50,975 nucleotides of DNA, from the NCBI GenBank assembly GCA_016235555.1, contig JACRKC010000049.1, forward strand, positions 1 to 50,975, read 5' to 3'. The notes under the pieces are model-generated. The model did not search any database. It saw nothing but the letters and a program-made list of their open reading frames with translations, and was not told where the DNA came from. The number at the start of each line of letters is the position of its first letter. The first letter of the stretch is position 1. The position numbers and the translations under genes were made by a program. Source of the DNA: Verrucomicrobiota bacterium. Lineage in GTDB: Bacteria; Verrucomicrobiota; Verrucomicrobiia; Opitutales; Opitutaceae. Positions 44,613-50,975 of the stretch are shown here, piece after piece.

Positions 44613-46075
44613 TGAGCGACCGGAGACCAACGACCGGAGACCAGCGACCCACGGCCTCTCCCGCCGCCGGCGGTCCGTCGCGCCGGCCGGTTGTCGGTCC
44701 CTGGTCGTTGGTCCGTGGTCCGCACCGCGCCGCCCGGGGATCGGTGCTCATCACCGCCCTGCTCGTCGCCGCCATCATCTCCGTCGTGCTCGCGAGCTAC
44801 CTCAATCTCAACCTCAGCACGACCCGCCTCGCCAAGCGCACCTTCGACGGCTACGCCGCCCTCAACCTCGCCGAGGCCGGCACCGAGGAGGGCGTCTGGT
44901 CGTTCAATCGCGCCGTCGCCGGCGACGGCGCCGCGTGGAGCGGCTGGACCAACAACGGCGTGGCCGCGTGGCAGACCTTCGCCAATTTCCAGTTCACCGC
45001 CAACACGTCCGGCACCGTCAAGGTCTACGTCGACGCCTTCAATCCCGCCGCCAACGTCACCCCCAAGGTCGTCGCCCAGGCCGAGGTCACCGCCCCCGGC
45101 ACCCTGCCCGTCACCAAGCTGGTCGAGGTCACCCTCCGCCGCCGTTCCTATTTCGCCAACGGCCTCGTCGCCAAGGACCGCATCGTCTTCAGCGGCTCCA
45201 CCGCCTCCGTCGACAGCTGGAGTTCCGATCCCGACCACGACATCAGCACCGCCGCCATCCCCTATTCGACCGCCGTGCGCAACGATCGCGGCAGCGTCGC
45301 CAGCAACGCCGTCGGCGGCGGCGCCGTGTCGGTCAACCAGGCCGACATCTGGGGCACGGTCGCCACCGGCGGCACCGCTCCGGCCATCGGCCACACCGGC
45401 TCGATCCGCGGCGCGGATACGCCGCCCGCCGTCAGGGTCGACCCCCGCCGCGTCGCCACCGACTTCAATGCCGACTTCCCCCTCGTCGCCGCCCCCGGCA
45501 CCGGCACCACGCTCACCTCCGTCGGCGCCACCCTCGGCACCGCCAACGCCACCACCCGCTGGCGCGCCAACCACCTCACCCTCAGCGGCACCCAGTCGCT
45601 GACCATCCTCGGCCAGGTCTCCCTCGTGCTCACCGCCGGCTCCGGCGCCCCTGCGATCGACGTCACCGGCAGCGCCACGATCGACATCCCCCGCGGCTCC
45701 AGCCTCGCGCTCTGGGTCGAAGGCAACGTCCGGATCGCCGGCAACGGTCTCGGCAACGCCAACGTCCAGCCCGTCACCTGCCAGATCTGGGGCGTCAACA
45801 CCACCCAGGTCGGCCAGTCCTTCCACCTCGCCGGCAACGGCGCCCTCAAATGCGTCCTGTATGCCCCGTTCGGCGACGTCACGATCAACGGCAACGGCGA
45901 CGTCATGGGCTCCGTCGTCGCCCGCACCATCACGCTCACCGGCAACGCCGCCTTCCACTACGACGAAGCCCTGCGCGACCACGGCACCGACACGCCGTTC
46001 AACATCTCCAAGTGGCGCGAACTCTCCACCGCCGCCGACCGCGCCCGCTGGACGGAGATCTTCCGCTCGTTCTGA
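44612..46075 (+). CDS. PilX/GspK-like pilus assembly protein
   Basis: This 487-residue protein has a 43-residue leader containing a palindromic repeat. Then comes the cleavage-like site ARG|SVLITALLVAAIISVVLASY without Glu at +5, as in PilX/GspK tip pilins. After the helix come YAALNLAEAGTEEGVWSFNR (typical of PilX) and a large beta-rich domain. The C-terminal part repeats short beta turns (ALWVEGNVRIAGNGLG; KCVLYAPFGDVTINGNGDV; GSVVARTITLTGNAAFHYDE) like the solenoid region of verrucomicrobial and myxobacterial PilX-like proteins. It is the last gene of the kinase-regulator-prepilin operon. No terminator was recognised; palindromic repeats follow. Confidence 0.8.
   Translation: MSDRRPTTGDQRPTASPAAGGPSRRPVVGPWSLVRGPHRAARGSVLITALLVAAIISVVLASYLNLNLSTTRLAKRTFDGYAALNLAEAGTEEGVWSFNRAVAGDGAAWSGWTNNGVAAWQTFANFQFTANTSGTVKVYVDAFNPAANVTPKVVAQAEVTAPGTLPVTKLVEVTLRRRSYFANGLVAKDRIVFSGSTASVDSWSSDPDHDISTAAIPYSTAVRNDRGSVASNAVGGGAVSVNQADIWGTVATGGTAPAIGHTGSIRGADTPPAVRVDPRRVATDFNADFPLVAAPGTGTTLTSVGATLGTANATTRWRANHLTLSGTQSLTILGQVSLVLTAGSGAPAIDVTGSATIDIPRGSSLALWVEGNVRIAGNGLGNANVQPVTCQIWGVNTTQVGQSFHLAGNGALKCVLYAPFGDVTINGNGDVMGSVVARTITLTGNAAFHYDEALRDHGTDTPFNISKWRELSTAADRARWTEIFRSF
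44617..44722. repeat. Inverted repeat inside the PilX-like leader (family G)
   Basis: The left arm GACCGGAGACCAACGACCGG and continuation (44618-44650) faces the right arm GGTCCCTGGTCGTTGGTCCG (44695-44720). Both arms are translated within the leader peptide. It is unlike families A-F. Confidence 0.75.
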
Positions 46076-46203
46076 GCGGGCGTTGAGCAAGATCGTTCGA
46101 AGGTCGGGCTGGACCTCCGGGCCGGCCGTTCTGCACTCGTGTCGCGGCGCGGCGGCCGCCCCGCCCTTTCCGCCGCCCTCTCCGCGGGAACGTTGCCGTC
46201 GCG

Positions 46204-46341
46204 GCGGAGCGCGTTGCCCTCAACGCGCTGGTGTGAAGGCGGGAGCGGGTTTACCCCGCGACTCGCCGGGGCGTAAAGCCCCTCCCACAACAGCGCGTTG
46301 GGCGCTGTAGGGGCCGGAGACATGGGGCAACGCGCTCCACC
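46204..46341. repeat. Palindromic repeat, family B, copy 3
   Basis: GGAGCGCGTTGCCCTCAACG ... GGGAGCGGGTTTACCCCGCG ... CGGGGCGTAAAGCCCCTCCC ... GGGGCAACGCGCTCCACC. It has the same order as 5026-5142, with a ~20-base addition near the right arm. Confidence 0.85.
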
Positions 46342-46395
46342 GCTGCACCGCGCGGTCACGACCAGGCGCGAGTTCAACTGCCCGATGCCCTCTCC

Positions 46396-46503
46396 TACCA
46401 ACGTCCGGTAGCTTTCAGACTTTCCGTTGTAGGCCCGCCCGCTGGGCGGGCGGCCCGGCCACCGGCCGGGCCTGTAGTCCAAAAGCAAGGTGACGTTGGT
46501 ATC
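46396..46503. repeat. Palindromic repeat, family C, copy 2
   Basis: The outer ends TACCAACGTC and GACGTTGGTA surround GTTGTAGGCCCGCCCG and CCGGGCCTGTAGTCCAAAAG. It is related to 39893-40004. Confidence 0.75.
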
Positions 46504-46538
46504 AGAGGGTGTCTAAGCCGTAACGATCCAAAAGCAGG

Positions 46539-46686
46539 CCACCACGAAACACACTAAATACACGAAAGGGAAGGCCTTCGGCGGCAAACCGGCCGATCAA
46601 ATGCGCGCACCGTCCGGTGCTGAGTTTTGCCAGCCGTCGGCTTGTCCCACTTTCCTCCTTTCGTGTGTTTTGTGTGTTTCGTGGTG
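46539..46686. repeat. Inverted repeat, family D
   Basis: The left arm CCACCACGAAACACACTAAA (46539 on) pairs with the right arm GTTTTGTGTGTTTCGTGGTG (to 46686) across about 85 bases. Confidence 0.8.
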
Positions 46687-46719
46687 AAATCCGGCTGAAT
46701 TCTTCCGGCTAAGAGGCCT

Positions 46720-46814
46720 GTCATTCCGGGCGGAGCGAAGAATCCAGTTGGATTTCCGCGGCATTCTCCGCGGTGCGAACGCCCTGCTGGATTCTTCGCT
46801 CCGCGCAGAATGAC
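46720..46814. repeat. Inverted repeat, family E
   Basis: GTCATTCCGGGCGGAGCGAA faces TTCGCTCCGCGCAGAATGAC, with GAATCCAG/CTGGATTC inside and a smaller hairpin (CCGCGG) in the middle. Confidence 0.85.
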
Positions 46815-46977
46815 AAACCGGTGAACCCTTTTTCGACGCCCGCTCAGCCCCAGCGCACGGCGCCAGACCGCGCGTTTGGCGCGGCGCGCCCCGGGTCAGC
46901 GCTCCGCTGCTCTGCGGCCATGCCTGGTTCATTCTCGTTGGGTCCGATCCCGCGAAGCTTGCTTCGCCTTGGTTGGT

Positions 46978-47033
46978 GTAGCCGCGAGCGTGAGCGAGTG
47001 GACGAGCAACCACTCGCTTACGCTCGCGGCTAC
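46978..47033. repeat. Inverted repeat, family F
   Basis: GTAGCCGCGAGCGTGAGCGA faces CGCTTACGCTCGCGGCTAC in a 56-bp palindrome with a short loop. Confidence 0.88.
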
Positions 47034-47179
47034 CAGAGCCGGAAATCGGGGGGGGGGAGGACATGATGGATGGTTTGATCAAATGCTCCGGCGATTGCTC
47101 CGGGGATTCTTTACTCGCCGGGTGCTTTATCCGGGCCGGTTTTTCCGCCGCCCCTCCCGCCCGCCGGCGACAGCCCGCC

Positions 47180-48625
47180 TCAGCCATCCAGCGGCGACCG
47201 CACCCCCAGCCCCGGCTGCGCCATGACGTGCGTGTAGATCTGCGTCGTCGCCACACTCTCGTGCCCGAGCACTTCCTGCCCGGGGCGGATGTCGGCTCCG
47301 CCCTCCAGCAGGTGGGTGGCAAACGAATGCCGCAGCACGTGCGGCGTCACCCGCTTGTCGAGCCCCGCCTTTTCGGCCGCCCACCGGATGTTGTTCTGAA
47401 ACGTGCTGTCGATCACATGGTGCCGCCGCCGCACCTTCGTCACCGGATCCACGCTCGTCTCGCGGGACGGAAACAGCCACTGCCAGTTCCACCGCTCGCC
47501 CGCCCGCGGGTATTTGCCCGCCACATGCTCCGGCAGCCACACCCCCGGCAAACCCGCCGCGCGATCCTCCGCATACAGCCCCCGCAACCGCTCCAGATGC
47601 GCCCGCAGCTCCGGCCGCACCCGCGCCGGCAGCACCGTCACCCGGTCCCTGTCGCCCTTGCCCCCGCTCACCCGCAGCTGGCCCCGCTCCAGATCCACGT
47701 GCTGCACCCTCAGTCGCAGCAACTCCATCAGCCGCAATCCGCTCCCATACATCAGCTCCGCCATCAACCGCGTGGTGCCCTCCAGCGCCCCGAAGAGCCG
47801 CCCGCATTCCGCCCGGCTCAACACCACCGGCATCCGCACCCGCGGCGCCGCCCGCCGGAATTCGATCTCCCCCACCTCCCGGTGCAACGCCTCCCGCAGC
47901 AGGAAGACCAGCGCGTTGAGCGCCTGCTTCTGCGTCGAGGGCCGCGCCCGCTGCCGCACCGCCAGCTCCGTGAGAAAGGCGCCCACCTCCTCCGCCCCCG
48001 CCGCATACGGCGACCGCGGACGCAGAAACCCGGCAAACCGCGCGCCCCACTCCCGATACGTCTGTTCCGTGCGCCAGAGGAATCCCCGCGCCCGCACCGC
48101 CGCCACCAGATCCCGCTCCCAATCCGCGCCCCCGCGATCCCCCGCCTCATTGTCGGGCGGGGTCGCCGCTCCCCGCCGTGTCCCCGCCTCATTGTCGGGC
48201 GGGGTCGCCGCACCCCGCCGCGCCTCCGTCTCATTGTAGGGCGGGGTCGCCGAACCCCGCCTCACCCCCGCCGTCTCCGGTTCCGCGCGGTGGAGCGGCT
48301 TGACCCCAAGCCGCTGGTCCGGGCCCGACGCGTCGCGCCCGCCCGCCGCCTCCGGCCTCCCACCTCCCGCCTCCCGCCCCTGCTTCCGCGCCGCCCGATA
48401 GAACCACCGCAACGCCTCCCGCGCCCCCTCCTCCCGGCCGATCAAATAGCTGCGGATCAGATGCACCGTCGCCGGCGCCCGCGCCACCTTGCAATGATGC
48501 AGCAACGCCAGGATCGCCCGGCGGTGCGCCGCCGCCTGCGGCCCCGGCAACTCCGCCCCCAACGCCGCCTGCCAGCCGGGAAAGCGGATCGGCTGCGCAT
48601 CAGGATCGTCAGGTAAGGCCTTCAC
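47180..48625 (-). CDS. Integron integrase (tyrosine recombinase) with an N-terminal extension
   Basis: This 481-residue protein is about 150 longer than IntI1. The C-terminal half is a tyrosine recombinase with Arg in MYGSGLRLMELLRLRVQHVD (~293), the box TPHVLRHSFATHLLEGGADI (~430) and the nucleophile Tyr in TTQIYTHVM (~461). The integron-specific extra patch is present as LPGVWLPEHVAGKYPRAGER before WNWQWLFPS. Residues ~165-250 are the SAM-like core-binding part (RTEQTYREWGARFAGFL). Residues 1-~95 are an additional helical domain (IRFPGWQAALGAELPGPQ; LIRSYLIGREEGAREALRWF). Residues ~112-160 hold three 14-residue repeats of RRGAATPPDNEAG type. It is divergent from a cassette-like gene, the usual integron layout. 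Confidence 0.93.
   Translation of the reverse strand: MKALPDDPDAQPIRFPGWQAALGAELPGPQAAAHRRAILALLHHCKVARAPATVHLIRSYLIGREEGAREALRWFYRAARKQGREAGGGRPEAAGGRDASGPDQRLGVKPLHRAEPETAGVRRGSATPPYNETEARRGAATPPDNEAGTRRGAATPPDNEAGDRGGADWERDLVAAVRARGFLWRTEQTYREWGARFAGFLRPRSPYAAGAEEVGAFLTELAVRQRARPSTQKQALNALVFLLREALHREVGEIEFRRAAPRVRMPVVLSRAECGRLFGALEGTTRLMAELMYGSGLRLMELLRLRVQHVDLERGQLRVSGGKGDRDRVTVLPARVRPELRAHLERLRGLYAEDRAAGLPGVWLPEHVAGKYPRAGERWNWQWLFPSRETSVDPVTKVRRRHHVIDSTFQNNIRWAAEKAGLDKRVTPHVLRHSFATHLLEGGADIRPGQEVLGHESVATTQIYTHVMAQPGLGVRSPLDG
48149..48274 (-). repeat. Three 42-bp tandem repeats inside the integrase gene
   Basis: Units begin at 48149, 48191 and 48233 with ATTGTCGGGCGGGGTCGCCG (or ATTGTAGGGC...). 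Each is 42 bp and therefore keeps the frame, and each has an internal palindrome GGCGGGG ... CCCCGCC. They encode the RRGAATPPDNEAG-type repeats between the N-terminal domain and the core-binding domain. Confidence 0.9.
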
Positions 48626-48787
48626 TCCCGCCAGTAAGGCTTTTCCGAAGCACTCGCGGCAATCTCAAAAAGCTTACCCCGGCCACTTGGCCGTTGCCTT
48701 TGCGTGCTTTCCGTCACTCAGTCCCGCCATGCACCCCACTCCCGGTAAGGCCATCGAGTAAGGCCGAATAACACTGATCGGCGGAAG
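48626..48787. other. Possible attI / promoter region of the integron
   Basis: This is 162 bases between the divergent integrase and the cassette-like ORF. The word AGTAAGGC occurs three times (near 48613, 48632 and 48760) plus a GGTAAGGCC, a spacing that could represent integrase-binding direct repeats of an attI site. A clear GTTRRRY crossover point was not identified, so this is only a candidate by position. Confidence 0.35.
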
Positions 48788-49111
48788 ATGAAGATCACGG
48801 GTCCATTTCACATGCAGACCGCCTCCGACGTCCAACGCGATGGTTTGGGCGTGGAGTTGATCTCCGGCGATAAAGTCGTCGCTGAAGTGTTCAAGTGTGA
48901 TGCCGACCATTCGCTCATCGTTACGACGTTCGGTCATGACCTTCCGCTCGTAGCCCTTGAAGAGCTCATTTCCTTCGCTCGTGACCGACTAGGCGAGTTC
49001 GAGGACGGCGCGCCGCTTCCAGCGTTAGTGAAGAAAGAGCCGATCTCTGAGCGTTCTGCTGCGCCGGAGCGCGCAGCGGGACGCGGGTTGAACAAGCCCG
49101 GGAACGAGTGA
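48788..49111 (+). CDS. Integron-cassette-type hypothetical protein
   Basis: This 107-residue protein starts MKITGPFHMQTASDVQRDGL, then GVELISGDKVVAEVFKCDAD, LIVTTFGHDLPLVALEELIS. I recall this small family of unknown function as common in mobile integron cassettes and stand-alone loci (MKxxGPFHM...VAEVF..D). No signal peptide or membrane helix is seen. The last ~25 residues (KKEPISERSAAPERAAGRGL) look like read-through into non-conserved sequence. It is placed divergently from the integron integrase, as a first cassette would be. A proper attC after it was not confirmed. Confidence 0.65.
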   Translation: MKITGPFHMQTASDVQRDGLGVELISGDKVVAEVFKCDADHSLIVTTFGHDLPLVALEELISFARDRLGEFEDGAPLPALVKKEPISERSAAPERAAGRGLNKPGNE

Positions 49112-49362
49112 AGGCCGCGGCGACGGGCGCGGTTATGCGCTTTGTGTTGGGCGCGGGGTGGGCGGGAGAGCACGACCAGCGGCGGAAAACCGGCGCGAGT
49201 GCACTGGAGAACGCGACGTGAAGGGCGAACCGGGCGGCGGCAGCGCGGTGCAGCGGCGATCCGCCGGCCCATGACGGCGTGGTGGGCGCGGACCGGCCAG
49301 GCTCCCGCGGACGGCGCGTGGCGGGCGTCGCGCAGATCGAGCGAGGAAGCGGGTGGTGTCAC

Positions 49363-50442
49363 TCATCGCGTGCAACGTGGTGGTGCGCGGGCTTGCCGCG
49401 GCAACGTGCCGACGCGCACCAGCGTGAAGCCCGCGCAATGCGGACAACGCAGGTGCCACTGGGGCCGCTCCGGCGCAGGCCGCGCGAGCACGATCGGTTT
49501 TTGCAGCAACGTCTCGACCTGCATCCGTCGCGCCCTGGCCGAGGGGTGCATCCAGCCGAAGTAGCGCACGCGGTGCTGGCCCGGCGGCGGCACGTGTTGC
49601 AAATACCGGCGCAGGAACTCCGCCGCGCTCAGCGTGCACGTCCTTTTCTGCTGCGTGGCGGAGTCGGTGTAGCGGAACGTCACGCGCTCGTCGTCCGCGG
49701 CGAGGATGCGCTCGTCGCTGATCGCCGTGCGGCTGACATAGCGTGCGAGGTAACGCACGACCTTCTCCCCCGCGCCGGCCGGCTGGCAATGCACGACCCA
49801 CGGCCGCCGCCACGTCCCGGCCGGCAGCGCGGCGTGCTGGGCGGGCGCAAGCGCACGCGTGGCCGCTTCCATCCGCCGCGCGAACACCGCCGCGAGCTTC
49901 GCCACGGGCAGGAGCCAGTCGCGTTGCCGCGCGCTGATCCACTTTTTCCCGTCCGCGCTCAGCCCGCCGCCCGGCACGAGGTAATGCACGTGCGGATGAT
50001 GCTGGAGCTGCCGCCCCCACGTGTGCAGCACGCCCACGAACCCCAGCTCCGCGCCGAGCAGTCGCTTCTGCGCCGCCACCGCTTGCAACGCCGCCGCGCT
50101 CTCGCGGAACAGCGCCGCGTGCATCGCCTCCGGCCGCGCGGCGAAGAGCGACCGCAATGCCTCCGGCACGGTGAACGTCACCAGAAAATACGGCACCGGC
50201 AACAGCCGCGCCTCCTGCTGCGCCGTCCACGCCGCGGTGCGCTGGCCGCCGCACCGCGGACAGGCGCGATGGTGGCAGCTGTGATAAGCAAAGTCGCGCT
50301 GCGCGCAGGCCGTGCAGCGATACACGTGCCCGCCGAGTGCCGGCGTGCGACAGCGCGCGATCGCCGCCAGCGCCCGACGCGCCGACGGCGGACATCGCTC
50401 CGGCACGCGCGCGCGCGCCAGCCAGTCAGCCAGGCGGGACAC
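49363..50442 (-). CDS. IS91-family transposase (Y2/HUH type)
   Basis: This 359-residue protein has an N-terminal zinc-binding region with CTACAQRDFAYHSCHHRACP and RCGGQR. VPYFLVTFTVPEALRSLF follows, then the HUH motif in LQHHPHVHYLVPGGGLS near residue 175. The catalytic Tyr region is KVVRYLARYVSRTAISDERI. The C-terminal part has FLRRYLQHVPPPGQHRVRYF and a late CPHC pair. All marks of a complete IS91 rolling-circle transposase are present. It starts 3 bases after the stop of a tyrosine-recombinase fragment, the same pair seen in many IS91-like elements. Confidence 0.92.
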   Translation of the reverse strand: MSRLADWLARARVPERCPPSARRALAAIARCRTPALGGHVYRCTACAQRDFAYHSCHHRACPRCGGQRTAAWTAQQEARLLPVPYFLVTFTVPEALRSLFAARPEAMHAALFRESAAALQAVAAQKRLLGAELGFVGVLHTWGRQLQHHPHVHYLVPGGGLSADGKKWISARQRDWLLPVAKLAAVFARRMEAATRALAPAQHAALPAGTWRRPWVVHCQPAGAGEKVVRYLARYVSRTAISDERILAADDERVTFRYTDSATQQKRTCTLSAAEFLRRYLQHVPPPGQHRVRYFGWMHPSARARRMQVETLLQKPIVLARPAPERPQWHLRCPHCAGFTLVRVGTLPRQARAPPRCTR

Positions 50443-50445
50443 GCC

Positions 50446-50607
50446 TCAGCCGCCCGCGAGCAGTCGCGCGACGGCCGCGCGCGCGTGCGCCTCGTTGACC
50501 GCGGTCAGATGCGTGTAGATCAGCGTCGTCTCCAGCGACGCGTGCCCCAGATACGCCGAGATCAGCCGGATGCTGACGCCCTCTTCGAGCAGGTGCGTCG
50601 CATACGA
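50446..50607 (-). pseudogene. Tyrosine recombinase C-terminal fragment
   Basis: The 53 codons before a TGA stop read [40 protein letters not shown], then [13 protein letters not shown]. This is the end of a phage-integrase-type recombinase, with the LGH motif and the catalytic Tyr in TLIYTHL. The preceding HxxR box and everything upstream are missing: homology stops abruptly at the serine after the expected His. It is too short to be noticed as a gene on its own. Confidence 0.88.
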
Positions 50608-50686
50608 AAAGGGAAGCAGAAGGGGTCAGGTTTTAATGTTTAATATTCAGCCTTGAATTGGCCCGGCGGGCCGGCAGCGTTGCGGC

Positions 50687-50975
50687 ATGGCGCGCAAACT
50701 GCGGCTCGAGTTTCCCGGGGCCTGTTACCACGTGATCAACCGCGGGAACTACCGGGCGCGGGTGTTCGCGACGGAGGCGACCCGGGCGGCGTTCGAGGCG
50801 TGTGTGTTCGAGGCGTGCGAAAAATCCGGCTGGGTGCTCCACGCGTTCGTGGTGATGAACAACCACTACCACCTCGCGCTGGAGACCCCGGAGGGCAACC
50901 TGGTGGCGGGGATGCAGTGGTTGCAGGCGACCTTTGCCAATCGCTTCAACCGGTTGCGGGGCGAGCGTGGGCATC
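50687..50975 (+). CDS. RAYT (REP-associated tyrosine transposase), 5' part
   Basis: ATG 50687 opens a frame to the end of the window: MARKLRLEFPGACYHVINRG, then YRARVFATEATRAAFEACVF and the HUH-type motif FVVMNNHYHLALETPEGNLV, followed by MQWLQATFANRFNRLRG. This is the Y1_Tnp/TnpA_REP family, the single-strand transposases thought to spread REP palindromes. The conserved Tyr expected after 'FNRxxxRxGH' would fall outside the window. A short hairpin GGCCCGGCGGGCC lies just upstream (about 50659-50671). It is likely source machinery for one of the palindromic families here. Confidence 0.9.
   Translation, partial: MARKLRLEFPGACYHVINRGNYRARVFATEATRAAFEACVFEACEKSGWVLHAFVVMNNHYHLALETPEGNLVAGMQWLQATFANRFNRLRGERGH

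Larger units (their letters stand above)
46076..47179. other. Gene-free region packed with palindromic repeats
   Basis: About 1.1 kb lies between the prepilin operon and the integron integrase. I see no credible gene. It contains at least five distinct inverted-repeat elements in a row (46204-46341, 46396-46503, 46539-46686, 46720-46814, 46978-47033). A small hairpin GCGAAGCTTGCTTCGC near 46952 and a run of nine G near 47050 are also present. Open frames across it (for example 46597-47322 minus) are composed of repeat sequence and lack protein-like features. Confidence 0.75.
49363..50607 (-). mobile_element. IS91-like element with accessory recombinase, 5' part cut off
   Basis: A tyrosine recombinase and an IS91 transposase in tandem on the minus strand make up the element. 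The recombinase is truncated at 50607, where unrelated sequence leading to the RAYT gene begins. The downstream end lies somewhere in 49112-49362, where no gene is seen. IS91 ends lack inverted repeats, so exact limits cannot be read by eye. Confidence 0.7.

Noticed and set aside
46597-47322. Minus-strand open frame of 241 codons in the repeat cluster.
   Set aside because: Its sequence is translated inverted repeats plus the shadow of the integrase end. There is no ribosome site or domain.
49072-49152. Possible attC site after the cassette-like ORF (GTTGAAC ... GCCCG ... CGGGC ... GTTATGC, or GTTGGGC at 49146).
   Set aside because: The outer R''/R' boxes do not pair with each other beyond GTT/AAC, and the spacing is uncertain. 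A covariance search is needed; I do not list it as a feature.

Overview
The window looks like a chromosomal segment of a GC-rich Gram-negative bacterium, most likely Verrucomicrobiota, order Opitutales (Opitutaceae-like). The basis is the 5' third of a 16S rRNA gene, the palindromic repeats built around a GTAGCGGCGGTCTATGACCGCC core, and the style of the proteins. The family assignment is an inference from memory and was not searched.

Layout. (1) 1-3.2 kb: the start of a 16S rRNA gene on the minus strand, its AT-rich leader, and then a graveyard of insertion sequences: an ISKra4-like tail, a frameshifted IS66 transposase, and an IS630 element with both terminal inverted repeats that itself carries a ~160-bp MITE-like insertion. 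(2) 3.4-7 kb: an ECF sigma factor with a membrane anti-sigma-like partner, a trans-polyprenyl diphosphate synthase and a CPBP membrane protease. (3) 7-32.5 kb: one minus-strand operon, pilM-pilN-pilO-pilP-pilQ, whose last gene encodes a 6,913-residue secreted protein with about 47 Ig-like modules, two beta-propeller-like blocks and a repeated module order. (4) 32.6-40.4 kb: a TraB/GumN protein, a 33-residue AURKAIP1/COX24 (mS38-like) protein, an AddAB-like helicase-nuclease pair and rpsT. (5) 41-46.1 kb: a plus-strand operon with overlapping genes for a NarL-type histidine kinase, its response regulator and three minor pilin-like proteins. (6) 46.1-51 kb: a cluster of unrelated palindromic repeats, an integron-type integrase with a cassette-like ORF divergent from it, an IS91-family transposase with a truncated tyrosine recombinase, and the start of a RAYT (REP-associated tyrosine transposase).

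How the genes fit together. The alignment complex and secretin (pilMNOPQ) and the three minor pilins are parts of a type IV pilus or type II secretion-like machine. No motor ATPase, platform protein or major pilin is present here. The giant protein follows pilQ by 37 bases, so it is probably co-expressed with this machine and may be its secreted or surface-displayed product. The two-component genes are translationally coupled to the minor pilins.

A second theme is repeat invasion of gene edges. Palindromic repeats supply the start codon of the AddB-like gene and the stop codon of the AddA-like gene. They also lengthen the leader peptides of two prepilins and form a 14-residue tandem repeat inside the integron integrase.
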